Position numbers and translations under genes: made by a program. Source: Salipiger bermudensis (lineage in GTDB: Bacteria; Pseudomonadota; Alphaproteobacteria; Rhodobacterales; Rhodobacteraceae). From it: 64,000 nt of DNA. Within the stretch, counting starts at the first letter, position 1. The number at the start of each line of letters is the position of its first letter. The notes below the pieces were generated by a model. That model was not told where the DNA came from. It saw only the letters and a program-made list of their open reading frames with translations, and did not search any database. The stretch spans positions 62,001-126,000 of the forward strand of contig NZ_JAIUZY010000001.1 of assembly GCF_020171625.1 (NCBI RefSeq). Reading direction: 5' to 3'. This document shows positions 1-7,646 of this stretch, in pieces.

Positions 1-81
1 CGCGCGGCCTCAACACAGAAACAGGCGGCGCCGGGGCGAGAGCCTGGGCGCCGATCTTCGTCGCGGTGACTGTGGAGTTGT

Positions 82-894
82 TCAGCTACGGCTGTCGGGG
101 AGCGAGATGTTGGCGACCTGCTCGGCGATCGGATCGGTGGAGAGCGGATGGCGCTCTTCGTCGTAATCGCGGGTGTCTTGCATGACCTCCCAGCCGCCGC
201 GGCGGTAGACTTCGAGCGCGTCGAACTGCGCCTTGTAGCCCATCTTGGGGCTGCCGGGCACCCAGTAGCCGAGATAGACATAAGGCAGGCCGGCCTCGCG
301 GGCGATCTCGACATGGTCGAGGATCATCCAGGTCCCGAGGCTCTTGCGCGCCAGCTCGGGCTCGTAAAACGAGTAGACCATCGACACCCCGTCATCGAGC
401 ACATCCGTCAGGCACACCGCCTTGAGGTCGCCGCTGGCGATGTCGCTATACTCGACCACGCGCGAGCGGATCGGGGTCTCCTCGATCATCGCGGCGAACT
501 CGAAGATGTCCATGTCGGCCATGCCGCCATCGGCATGGCGGGTGTCGAGATAGCGGCGGAACAGCGAGAACTGCTCTTCCGTGGCCCACGGGCTCGAGGC
601 GCGCCGTGCGAGGTTGGCGTTGCGCTTCAGCGCCCGGCGCTGGCTCTTGGAGGGCTGGAAGCGGCGCACGTCGATGCGGGCCGACAGGCAGGCCGAGCAA
701 TCCGAGCAGGAGGGCCGGTAGAGCACGTTCTGCGAGCGGCGGAAGCCCTGCTTCGACAGGCTGTCATTGAGCTTCTCGGCACTGTCGCCCTGCAACGCGG
801 TGAACAGCTTGCGCTCCATCCGGCCCGGAAGATACGGGCAGGGCTGCGGAGCCGTCACATAGAATTGCGGCGCGAGAGGCAGGGAGTGGCGCAT
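82..894 (-). CDS. bpt: Aspartate/glutamate leucyltransferase (leucyl-tRNA--protein transferase, Bpt/ATE family)
   Basis: This 270-residue protein belongs to the bacterial N-end-rule aminoacyl-tRNA transferases. They add leucine from Leu-tRNA to N-terminal Asp or Glu, marking cytosolic proteins for ClpSAP degradation. The family's N-terminal PCPYLP motif (Cys19) is present, as is the Cys cluster SCSDCSAC (Cys63, Cys66, Cys69) followed by ARIDV. The C-terminal half shows the GNAT-like acyltransferase fold with the [20 protein letters not shown] segment. Length is normal. It lies alone at the left edge, transcribed leftwards after an RDD membrane protein but separated from it by a terminator, so it probably has its own promoter in the 895-1040 gap. 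Older annotations call the same family arginyltransferase; substrate choice cannot be read from sequence alone. Confidence 0.93.
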   Translation of the reverse strand: MRHSLPLAPQFYVTAPQPCPYLPGRMERKLFTALQGDSAEKLNDSLSKQGFRRSQNVLYRPSCSDCSACLSARIDVRRFQPSKSQRRALKRNANLARRASSPWATEEQFSLFRRYLDTRHADGGMADMDIFEFAAMIEETPIRSRVVEYSDIASGDLKAVCLTDVLDDGVSMVYSFYEPELARKSLGTWMILDHVEIAREAGLPYVYLGYWVPGSPKMGYKAQFDALEVYRRGGWEVMQDTRDYDEERHPLSTDPIAEQVANISLPDSRS

Positions 895-1043
895 GAAGGT
901 CCTGTCTGGAGATCCTCGAAAAACCTAGCAACGAAATCCTGACCCGCCAAGCCCCCCAAACCGGTGGATCGCGGGGCTTTGATCGCGCCCGGGCTCGCGC
1001 TTAACGCAGGGGCGTGCAGGGCGTTCCTGCGGGCGCTGAGGCG

Positions 1044-1078
1044 AAAACGCAAAACGCCCGGCGGAGATCGCCGGGCGT
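1044..1078 (-). terminator. Rho-independent terminator after the RDD gene
   Basis: A perfect 10-bp inverted repeat (ACGCCCGGCG / CGCCGGGCGT, 5-nt loop) is followed on the minus strand by TTTTGCGTTTT. It lies about 135 nt past the RDD stop codon and separates that gene from bpt. Confidence 0.8.
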
Positions 1079-1164
1079 GTCGGATCGGAATGCGTGCGGG
1101 GGCCGGTTCGGGCGCTTCTTCAGGGTCGGTGCCCTCGGGCGTGGTTGGGGGCAGAGCGGTCACG

Positions 1165-1233
1165 CGCCGCTTGTTGAGCGCAGTCCTTACGCGCGCTTGT
1201 TGAGCGCAGTCCTTACGCGCGCTTGTTGAGCGC
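1165..1233. repeat. 26-bp tandem repeat duplicating the 3' end of the RDD gene
   Basis: Two full 26-bp units (1165-1190, 1191-1216) and a 17-bp partial unit (1217-1233) share the core CTTGTTGAGCGC. On the minus strand each contains the codons for the last RDD residues (LNKRA in the functional copy) and a stop or near-stop context. The functional stop is in the partial third copy, so the other copies are untranslated 3' duplicates. Only one or two bases differ between units, which suggests recent slippage. Confidence 0.85.
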
Positions 1234-1662
1234 GACGGTCCCCAGAACCATGTCGGTCAGGCCCTGGCCACGCTCGGTGGCGAACATGCACACGATCGAG
1301 ATCAGCTGCAGCGGCGCCATGGAGACCGAGACGGCATAGCCCAGCGTATGCAGCACCGCCTGCATGAAATCGAGCCGCTCGCCGCGCCAGTCGCGGAACT
1401 CGATCGCCATCAGGCGCATCCCCCACGTGGCCGAGCCGTTGGCGATGGTGAGCACGCGGTAGATGAAGCTCACCACCATCCACAGCGCGAAGAACACGAA
1501 GGCGCCGAGAAAGGCGGTGAAGATCAGCGCCAGCAGCACGAAGAAGGCGACGATGATCGTGTCGATGACCCAGGCCAGGCCGCGCTTGATCGCGACACTG
1601 TCATAGAACGCGCTCTGGCGCACTGGATCGGGAAGCTGGGAATAGGAAGCGTCGGTATACAT
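1213..1662 (-). CDS. RDD family membrane protein
   Basis: This 149-residue inner-membrane protein has the RDD-domain layout. A short polar N-terminus carries the conserved KRGLAWVIDTIIVAF segment (an Arg-Asp pair just before helix 1). A second hydrophobic hairpin follows (residues about 48-70), then the GSATWGMRLM motif that is characteristic of the family, and a third helix pair. The start is the ATG at 1662 (MYTDASYS); the open frame extends upstream, but the extension is basic, low-complexity and overlaps a terminator-like hairpin. RDD proteins are often linked to ion transport or membrane homeostasis, but no specific substrate is indicated here. The 3' end of the gene is tandemly duplicated. 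Confidence 0.82.
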   Translation of the reverse strand: MYTDASYSQLPDPVRQSAFYDSVAIKRGLAWVIDTIIVAFFVLLALIFTAFLGAFVFFALWMVVSFIYRVLTIANGSATWGMRLMAIEFRDWRGERLDFMQAVLHTLGYAVSVSMAPLQLISIVCMFATERGQGLTDMVLGTVALNKRA

Positions 1663-1746
1663 CTGGCTCACTTGCGGGCTCTCTGGACCTGTCTCTCTGG
1701 TGTCTCGGGCTGTGGCCGCGCGGGCGGCCTTGTGGGGGATGATAGA

Positions 1747-1771
1747 CCATGGCCCCGGTGCGGGGCCATGG
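1747..1771 (-). terminator. GC hairpin after the DUF2852 gene
   Basis: A perfect 10-bp inverted repeat (CCATGGCCCC / GGGGCCATGG, 5-nt loop) starts 9 nt past the DUF2852 stop. There is no proper T tract on the minus strand, so it may be a weak terminator or an mRNA-end stabiliser. Confidence 0.5.
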
Positions 1772-1780
1772 AGAAGGCGC

Positions 1781-2227
1781 TTACGCGTCCTCTTTGCTGT
1801 CTTCCTCGGCCACATCGCGCGGGGCGCGGGCACGCTCGTCCATGAACTGGTCGAACTCAGCCTTGTCGCGGGCTTCGCGCAGGCGCTGCAGGAAGTCCTC
1901 GAAGCTCTTCTGCTCATCCTCGAGACGGCGCAGCGTGTCCATCTTGTAGGCATCGAAGGCGGCGTTGCCCGAGGGCCGCGCGGCGTTGAAGCTGTGACGG
2001 TAGGCGTTGGCGCTGCTGTTGCGGCGACTGCGGCAGGATTTTCCGAACATGCGTTTGCTCCAGATCATGTAGGCAAGAAGGGCGAGGCCGATGGGCCAGA
2101 AGACGATGAAGCCAAGTACCATGGCCACGATCCAGGCGGGTCTGCCGCGCTCGTCGAGCCAGGCCTCGGCGCGTTTGAGCCACCCGGGGTTCGCGGGTCT
2201 GGCGTCGTACTGCGTCGCGGCGTTCAT
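1781..2227 (-). CDS. DUF2852 domain protein (single-pass membrane protein)
   Basis: This 148-residue protein looks like the alphaproteobacterial DUF2852 family. It has a short polar N-terminus with an NPGWLKRAEAWLDERGRPAW amphipathic stretch, one strong transmembrane helix (IVAMVLGFIVFWPIGLALLAYMIW), a basic Ser/Arg-rich linker (SKRMFGKSCRSRRNSS), and a charged C-terminal region with FDAYKMDTLRRLEDEQKSF followed by FLQRLREARDKAEFDQFM that should form a coiled coil facing the cytoplasm. The start at 2227 is preceded by AAGGAAC; an upstream in-frame ATG at 2272 lies inside a palindromic operator and was not chosen. Function is unknown. The palindromes just upstream (2256-2323) suggest dedicated transcriptional control. 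Confidence 0.75.
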   Translation of the reverse strand: MNAATQYDARPANPGWLKRAEAWLDERGRPAWIVAMVLGFIVFWPIGLALLAYMIWSKRMFGKSCRSRRNSSANAYRHSFNAARPSGNAAFDAYKMDTLRRLEDEQKSFEDFLQRLREARDKAEFDQFMDERARAPRDVAEEDSKEDA

Positions 2228-2255
2228 TTGCGGTTCCTTTGTCTCTCGTTTGCGT

Positions 2256-2323
2256 ATGTGAATGTCTTTCACATTACATCAGATCGGGATTGCCAGCGGT
2301 CCGATCAAGGGGCGATGTGAAAG
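2256..2323. promoter_or_regulatory. Palindromic operator cluster upstream of the DUF2852 gene
   Basis: A perfect 19-bp palindrome, ATGTGAA-TGTCT-TTCACAT, occupies 2256-2274, about 30 nt upstream of the start codon. A further half-site ATGTGAAAG lies at 2315-2323, and a GATCGG / CCGATC pair (2282-2287, 2301-2306) is nested between them. The layout is that of a two-fold operator plus extra half-site. The 17-bp TGTGA-N7-TCACA core is one base longer than a CRP site, so the regulator is unidentified. Confidence 0.55.
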
Positions 2324-2858
2324 TTTTTAACATCACCCGGAAAACGCGAGTTTTATCAAGGGTTTGCGCTGTATGATTTAGCGCCAAACCCGGGGCCGGG
2401 CGGGCGGCTCCGCCGGTGAAACTGGGTGGTTTTGCGGGGAGGAGGCAGGGGTCACAATGTTCTGGCTCCCGGGCGCGGGGGCGTTTGAAGGGGGGGATGC
2501 GGACGTTAGGCTCGGCGCGGAGACGGCCTCTCTCGTCGGGAAGGGTGGTCTCTCTCGGGCCGCGCGGCGTCTGTCAACGCCCAGAGCTGCCGTTAAGGCA
2601 GCGTGTGGCGAAGGCCGGCAGTGAGGCCAACCTACGCTTTCGACGGGCTGCAGCGAACGGCCGCTCTCGCAATCATCCAAAAACGTGGAAGAACCACATA
2701 AGCTATTCCTTGGGGTTCTGTCCCGGCTAACCACTATAAGACGCAGGCCCTCTTGAGGAGGGACAGAAACCACCGTTCTAGGGACACAGGTTCTGGTGAG
2801 GGGTTTCTGTCCGGTCGCGGCCGTTCGTGACCAACCGATGATCCAGCCAACTTAAATT
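2324..2858. other. Gene-free intergenic stretch
   Basis: I see no credible coding sequence here; the short open frames have poor composition and no ribosome-binding sites. It holds a hairpin at 2360-2391 (GGGTTT-GCGCT / AGCGC-c-AAACCC) and an inverted repeat GGACAGAAACC (2761-2771) / GGTTTCTGTCC (2802-2812), with a related GGTTCTGTCC at 2714. These may be remnants of a decayed mobile or repeated sequence. Confidence 0.6.
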
Positions 2859-2890
2859 TTGCCGTTCGGTATACAAAGGTATACTATAAG
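2859..2890 (+). promoter_or_regulatory. Promoter with paired GGTATAC operator half-sites
   Basis: A sigma70-like promoter TTGCCG-N17-TACTAT (2859-2864, 2882-2887) is overlapped by two direct GGTATAC copies at 2868-2874 and 2878-2884, exactly 10 bp apart. Each contains the palindrome GTATAC typical of GntR/FCD-type sites, although no GntR gene lies next to it. Confidence 0.5.
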
Positions 2891-2933
2891 TTTGCTATGG
2901 CAGTTTGGCTGGTTGTTGCAGGAGGCGAAAAGG

Positions 2934-4034
2934 GTGGCTGTTTTCGAAAAGGCAGGACTGCGTGAGGTTATCAATGCGCGAGGAACGTTCACGCCCCTCG
3001 GGGTGTCACGATCCCCCGCCGAGGTGCAAGAAGCTGTTGGAAAAGCGCTTGGGTCCTACCTATGCATAGAAGAGTTACAGGAGGCGGCCTCGGCGAGTTT
3101 AGTCCGTTTCTCTGGTGCAGAGGCAGGAACCGTCGTTCACTGCGCTGCTGCTGCCGTCACTCTGGCGGTCGCGGCTTGCATGACCATGGGTGATGCAGAT
3201 GCTGTTTCGCGCCTGCCGGAAGCTGATGGACTCGCACGACGTGTTCTTTTGCCCGTCGGCCATGACGTGAATTACGGTCAGGCCATTGAACAGGCCGTTC
3301 GGCTTTCAGGCGGGCTGCCGGATGTGGTCGGCACGGAGGCGGGATGCGACTTGAATCTTCTCGCCAATGCGATGTCTCGAGACGACACCTGCTCCCTACT
3401 TCTCGTGTCCTCGCGCCTTACCCGGGGGCCAGCATTGAATATGACGTCGGCTGTGGCACTTGCTAAAGAAAGGGGCATTCCCGTCATCATTGACGGGGCC
3501 GCGCAGGACATGCGCGTGGCGCATTTGATTGGTACGGGTGCGGACCTGGTAATCTTGAGCGGACAGAAGTATCTTTCTGGACCCACGGCGGGACTTGTTG
3601 TGGGCTCAAGGGCTGCCGTGGCAGCGGTGCGTGCGCAAGAGAAAGGCATCGGCCGTGGCATGAAGGCGAGCAAGGAAGCCATTGCTGGAACCCTCGCAGC
3701 ACTTGAGGTTCGTGCAAATCTGGACCTCGAAAACTGGCGAGCCGCACAGTCTGAAAAACTGAACTGGTTTCTTGGCGAAGCCAGCGAACTTTCCGGCTTG
3801 AACGCTTTTGCAGAACCGGATCCGACAGGCCTTCCCTTTGCCCGCGTTGTGCTGGAGCTCGCCCCTGGATTCTGCGCAGAAGAGACAATTCGACAACTCA
3901 AGTCACTCGATCCGCCAGTCTTCGTCATGGATCATTTGGTGAACAGCAATAGGCTCGTTCTAGAGATCGTGTCATTGCGGCAGGACGAACTCGAATTAAT
4001 TCTGGCGGGTCTGAAGTGCCTCTTAATAAAGTAG
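2934..4034 (+). CDS. SelA-like PLP-dependent enzyme (possible sugar-amine/amino acid ammonia-lyase)
   Basis: This 366-residue protein has the fold-type I PLP architecture of the SelA / D-glucosaminate-6-phosphate ammonia-lyase group. The N-terminus reads LREVINARGTFTPLG. The Asp that contacts the pyridine ring is in IPVIIDGAAQD, and the Schiff-base lysine is Lys212 in SGQKYLSGPTAG. I chose the GTG at 2934 because AGGAGG sits 8 nt upstream; the open frame begins earlier but without a ribosome-binding site. It lacks the N-terminal tRNA-binding domain of true selenocysteine synthase, and no selB or tRNA-Sec is visible, so a catabolic eliminase is likelier. G+C is about 58% by eye, clearly below its neighbours. 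It stands alone between two non-coding regions, which suggests recent acquisition. Substrate unknown. Confidence 0.75.
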   Translation: MAVFEKAGLREVINARGTFTPLGVSRSPAEVQEAVGKALGSYLCIEELQEAASASLVRFSGAEAGTVVHCAAAAVTLAVAACMTMGDADAVSRLPEADGLARRVLLPVGHDVNYGQAIEQAVRLSGGLPDVVGTEAGCDLNLLANAMSRDDTCSLLLVSSRLTRGPALNMTSAVALAKERGIPVIIDGAAQDMRVAHLIGTGADLVILSGQKYLSGPTAGLVVGSRAAVAAVRAQEKGIGRGMKASKEAIAGTLAALEVRANLDLENWRAAQSEKLNWFLGEASELSGLNAFAEPDPTGLPFARVVLELAPGFCAEETIRQLKSLDPPVFVMDHLVNSNRLVLEIVSLRQDELELILAGLKCLLIK

Positions 4035-4236
4035 TCAGTCAAAGAACCTGTTGCTGAAAGGCGAAGCGGCAACCGCCGCTCGCTCTTCTCCATTGCGCCA
4101 GAGCGCCTGCCGGGAGAACACCAGACTTTACGCGCCCGAGGCGGATTTCTGCCTCGTCGGCGCAGGTCGCCGGGTCGGAGGCAACGCCTCTGACGGAACC
4201 GGCAGAGCCACGTGAGGCCGTCCGGGAAGACCGCCG

Positions 4237-4698
4237 TCACATCGGGATCGGGCGTTGTTCCTCGATCGCCTCCATGGCGAAATAGGAGGTCACCGTCTCG
4301 AGCTCCACCTCTTCGATCAGGCGTTTGTAGACCTCGTCGTAACTCGCCATGTCGCGAGTGATGATCTTGAGCAGGTAGTCGTACTCGCCCCCGATGCGGA
4401 AGAAGTCGATGACGTCGGCGATTGAGGAGACATGGGTGCGGAAGCGCTTGAGCCAGCTGGCGGAGTGGTGCCGGGTCTTGATCATCACGAAGACCACCAG
4501 CCCGGCGCCAAGCTGATTGCGGTCTAGCACCACCGTGTGATTGCGGATGACGCCGGCCGCATCGAGCGCCTTGAGCCGCCGCCAGCAGGCGTTCTGTGAC
4601 AGGCCGACCTTCTCGCTCAGGGCGCGCTGCGACTGCGAGGCGTCGCGTTGCAGCTCCTCCAGGATGCGGTAATCAATCTGATCGAGTTTGAGCGTCAT
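4237..4698 (-). CDS. Lrp/AsnC family transcriptional regulator
   Basis: This 153-residue regulator has an N-terminal winged helix-turn-helix (LDQIDYRILEELQRDASQSQ, then LSEKVGLSQNACWRRLKALD) and a C-terminal RAM/AsnC ligand-binding domain (FFRIGGEYDYLLKIITRDMASY). Family members bind amino acids or related small ligands and usually control the neighbouring operon. It is divergently transcribed from the class V aminotransferase gene, with a 114-bp AT-richer intergenic region containing CATAT-N6-ATATG. That arrangement strongly suggests it controls the amine-type cluster to its right and its own expression. The effector cannot be read from the sequence. Confidence 0.9.
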   Translation of the reverse strand: MTLKLDQIDYRILEELQRDASQSQRALSEKVGLSQNACWRRLKALDAAGVIRNHTVVLDRNQLGAGLVVFVMIKTRHHSASWLKRFRTHVSSIADVIDFFRIGGEYDYLLKIITRDMASYDEVYKRLIEEVELETVTSYFAMEAIEEQRPIPM

Positions 4699-4706
4699 TT
4701 GTCGTT

Positions 4707-4722
4707 CATATGATAGAATATG
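4707..4722. promoter_or_regulatory. Putative Lrp/AsnC operator
   Basis: The palindrome CATAT-GATAGA-ATATG lies in the divergent promoter region, 9 bp from the regulator's start codon. A second imperfect repeat (GGAAAT ... ATTTCC, about 4738-4759) follows. Length and AT-rich symmetry fit Lrp/AsnC sites; the assignment rests on position. Confidence 0.45.
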
Positions 4723-4812
4723 CCTGTTTGTAAGGTGGAAATATGTGAAGAAATTTCCCCTCCGTGTGACATGCTTTGCATCAACGCCCTATTGATACAA
4801 GACGGATCCCCC

Positions 4813-6273
4813 ATGTCTCCCCTCGACGATTTCGCCCGCTCCCTCGATCGCCCGGACCTGGCCAGCTGGCTGCGCGGCGGGTTGATCGGGGATGGCGTGG
4901 AGATCGACGGCCCCTATGGCCCCAAGCCCCTGATCTACGCCGATTATGTCGCCTCCGGTCGGGCGCTGGCGCAGGTCGAGGATTTCATCCGCGACCGGGT
5001 GCTGCCCTATTATGCCAACAGCCACACGCAGGCCTCCTTCTGCGGCGCCTTCATTACCAAGCTGCGCGAGGCGGCGCGGGCCGAGATCGCCCGCATCACC
5101 GGCGCGGATGACGGCATGAGCGTGGTGTTCACCGGCGCGGGCAGCACCGCCGGGATCAACCGGCTGGTCGGGCTGCTCGACATTCCCGCGGTGCTGGGCG
5201 CCGGCGGGCGCGCCGTGGTGCTGATCGGCCCGTACGAGCATCACTCGAACCTGCTGCCGTGGCGCGAAAGCGGCGCCGAGGTGGTCGAAATCCCCGAGGC
5301 GCCGGAGGGCGGGCCGGACATGTCCGCGCTGGCCGCCGCGCTGCGCGAGGCGCATGGCGCCGCGCTGATCGTCGGCAGCTTCTCGGCGGTGTCGAACGTC
5401 ACCGGCATCCTCACCGACACCGACGCGGTGACCCGTCTGCTCAAGGCGCATGGCGCGCTGGCGTTCTGGGATTTCGGTGCCGGCGGGCCTTACGTGCGCA
5501 TGAACATGGAGGCGGGCGGCGAGGCCGAGAAGGACGCCATCGTGTTCTCGACCCACAAGTTTCCCGGCGGCCCCGGCGGCTCAGGCGTGCTGGTGCTGCG
5601 CGACGCGGTGGCCCGGCGCGCGACACCGACGCTGCCCGGCGGCGGCACCGTCAGCTTCGTGTCCCCATGGGGACATCGCTATTCCGGGCGGCTCTCGAGC
5701 CGGGAGGAGGGCGGCACGCCCAACGTGGTGGGCGACATCCGCGCCGCGCTCGCGCTGATGGTCAAGGACGCGCTCGGGCAGGACTGGCTCGACCAGCGCC
5801 AGGCGTGGCTGCGGGCGCGGGCCGAGGCGGTCTGGCGCAAGAACCCGCAGCTCGAGATCCTTGGCCTCGAGGGGCCGGCGGCGCTGCCGATCTTCTCGTT
5901 CCGCGTCCGGGACGCGCAGGGCGGGCTGATTCACCACCAGTTTTTCACCCGGCTTCTGAGCGACGTCTACGGCATTCAGGCACGCGGTGGTTGCGCCTGT
6001 GCAGGGTCCTACGCGCACCGATTGCTGGGGCTGAGCGAGGCCGACTCGCAGGCGATGTTCGAAGCCATCGACCGTGGCGACGAAATGGCCAAGCCGGGTT
6101 GGGTGCGGCTGAATTTCTCGGCGCTGATGAGCGACGAGAAGGCGGCGACGATCGTGCAGGCGGTGGACATTCTGGCGCGGAAAGCGGCAGACTATCTGCC
6201 AAACTATCGCGCGGATGAAACAACCGCCCGCTTCGCCCCCGTTCTGGAGCCATCGGAGAGCCTCGCCTCGTGA
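4813..6273 (+). CDS. Class V aminotransferase (cysteine desulfurase/C-S lyase-like)
   Basis: This 486-residue PLP enzyme is of the NifS/SufS-like class V family. It shows VFTGAGSTAGINRLVGLL, YEHHSNLLPWR (the conserved His of EHHSN), the ring-binding Asp in ALAFWDFGAGG, and Lys249 in STHKFPGGPGG. Near the end RGGCACAG matches the RxGxxCAG pattern that carries the catalytic Cys of SufS-type desulfurases (here Cys396). The extra C-terminal segment makes it longer than SufS (about 406 residues). The ATG at 4813 was chosen because homology-like sequence begins there; an in-frame extension to 4720 crosses the operator region. It is the first gene of the operon and its stop overlaps the next start by 4 nt. 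It may act on a sulfur-containing or amino-group substrate; it is not part of the suf locus. Confidence 0.8.
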   Translation: MSPLDDFARSLDRPDLASWLRGGLIGDGVEIDGPYGPKPLIYADYVASGRALAQVEDFIRDRVLPYYANSHTQASFCGAFITKLREAARAEIARITGADDGMSVVFTGAGSTAGINRLVGLLDIPAVLGAGGRAVVLIGPYEHHSNLLPWRESGAEVVEIPEAPEGGPDMSALAAALREAHGAALIVGSFSAVSNVTGILTDTDAVTRLLKAHGALAFWDFGAGGPYVRMNMEAGGEAEKDAIVFSTHKFPGGPGGSGVLVLRDAVARRATPTLPGGGTVSFVSPWGHRYSGRLSSREEGGTPNVVGDIRAALALMVKDALGQDWLDQRQAWLRARAEAVWRKNPQLEILGLEGPAALPIFSFRVRDAQGGLIHHQFFTRLLSDVYGIQARGGCACAGSYAHRLLGLSEADSQAMFEAIDRGDEMAKPGWVRLNFSALMSDEKAATIVQAVDILARKAADYLPNYRADETTARFAPVLEPSESLAS

Positions 6274-7607
6274 CCAGCCCGCTTGCCAACCGCTCCTTCC
6301 GCACGCTGTTTGCGGCGCAGGTCTGTTCGCTGTTGGCGGTGGGGCTGCTGACCGTGGCGCTGTCGCTGGCGGCCTACCGCATCGGCGGGGCGGCGGCGGG
6401 CGGCAAGGTGCTCGGATTGCTGCTGGCGCTGAAGATGGTGGCCTATGTCGGGCTTGCGCCCTTCGCTGAGAGCGTGCTGGCGCATCTGCCGCGCAAGCGG
6501 GCGATGGTGCTGCTGGATCTCGGGCGGATGCTCCTGCTGCTGCCGATGGTCTTCGTCACCCAGACTTGGCAGATCGCGGCGCTGGCCTTCCTGTTCTTCG
6601 CGCTCGCCTCGGGGTTCACGCCGCTGTTCCAGTCGGTGATCCCCGACGTGCTGCCCGAGGAAGAGCGCTACACCAAGGCGCTGGCGTGGTCGCGCATCGC
6701 CTACACGCTGGAATCGGTGCTGAGCCCGGTGATCGCGGCGCTGGTGCTGAAGATCGTGGCGCCCGAGGCGCTGTTTCTCTGTGCTGCGCTGGCCTTCGTG
6801 GGCTCCGTCGGCTGTCTGCTGGCGACCCGCTTTCCGGAGCGCGGGCAAGGGGCGCGAAAGGGGCCGTTCCTGCAGCGGGCCTTCCGCGGCATGACGATCT
6901 ACGCCCGCACGCCGCGGCTGCGCGGGCTGTTCCTGCTGAACTTCGCGCTCTCGCTGGTGATGGCGTGGGTGCTGGTCAATACCGTGGTCTATGCCGGTGC
7001 ACGGCTTGGCGATGCCGACGGGCTCTATCCGGTGCTGATGGCGGGCTACGGGCTCGGCGCCGCGCTCGGCGCGGTGGCCGTGCCGCGCCTGCTGCGCCGG
7101 ATGGAGGAGCGCAGCGCCATGCTGGCAGGGGTGGTGGTCTTCGCGGCGCTGGCGGCGGGCTTTGCCGTGCTGCCGCACCCGCCCTTGGCGCTGCTGCTGC
7201 CGATCTGGGCGGGCTTCGGCCTTGCCTCCTCACTGGTGCTGACGCCCGGCGGCCTGGTCATCACCCGCTCTGCCGCGCGGGAAGACCGCGCCGCGGTCTT
7301 TGCCGCGCAGTTCTCGCTCAGCCATGCCGGCTGGCTGGTGGCCTATCCTCTGGCGGGCTGGCTCGCGAGTTCCGCCGGGCTTGAGCACGCGTTGCTCGTG
7401 CTGGCGCTGATGGCCGCGGTGGTGGCGCTCGTCGCGTCCCGCGTCTGGCCGACGCAGGACCCGCTCGAGAGGCCGCACAGCCATCCCGAGCTGGCCGCGG
7501 ATCACCCGCACCTGCGCGCCCATCCCGGCCATGGACTGGCACATCGCCACATCCATGCCTACCACATCGACGATCTGCATCAGACTTGGGCCAAGACCCC
7601 GAATTGA
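6270..7607 (+). CDS. MFS transporter with histidine-rich C-terminal tail
   Basis: This 445-residue major facilitator has about twelve hydrophobic segments and starts with a GTG that overlaps the preceding stop (GTGA). The N-terminal NRSFRTLFAAQVCSLLAVGL resembles MFS_3/EntS-type exporters. The cytoplasmic tail after the last helix (from about residue 405) has some eleven histidines in 36 residues, including PHSHPEL, LRAHPGHGLAHRHIHAYH and DDLHQTW. NreB/NrsD-type nickel exporters have the same architecture (MFS plus His-rich tail). It may therefore export a metal, or a product of the neighbouring enzymes that binds metal. Translational coupling to the aminotransferase gene links the two functionally. 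Confidence 0.82.
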   Translation: MTSPLANRSFRTLFAAQVCSLLAVGLLTVALSLAAYRIGGAAAGGKVLGLLLALKMVAYVGLAPFAESVLAHLPRKRAMVLLDLGRMLLLLPMVFVTQTWQIAALAFLFFALASGFTPLFQSVIPDVLPEEERYTKALAWSRIAYTLESVLSPVIAALVLKIVAPEALFLCAALAFVGSVGCLLATRFPERGQGARKGPFLQRAFRGMTIYARTPRLRGLFLLNFALSLVMAWVLVNTVVYAGARLGDADGLYPVLMAGYGLGAALGAVAVPRLLRRMEERSAMLAGVVVFAALAAGFAVLPHPPLALLLPIWAGFGLASSLVLTPGGLVITRSAAREDRAAVFAAQFSLSHAGWLVAYPLAGWLASSAGLEHALLVLALMAAVVALVASRVWPTQDPLERPHSHPELAADHPHLRAHPGHGLAHRHIHAYHIDDLHQTWAKTPN

Positions 7608-7646
7608 TGCTGAACCAAAACACCTTTTTCTACTAGGATGATTCGT

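Noticed and set aside
2256-2274. CRP-type site in TGTGAATGTCTTTCACA
   Set aside because: The spacer is 7 rather than 6 nt, and the longer 19-bp symmetry fits another regulator better.
2378-2773. Open frames in both directions in the gap before the SelA-like gene
   Set aside because: No start signals, no domain, Pro/Ser/Arg-rich sequence and interruption by hairpins.
2934-4034. True selenocysteine synthase SelA
   Set aside because: It is about 100 residues shorter than SelA, lacks the N-terminal tRNA-binding domain, and no selB or tRNA-Sec is nearby.
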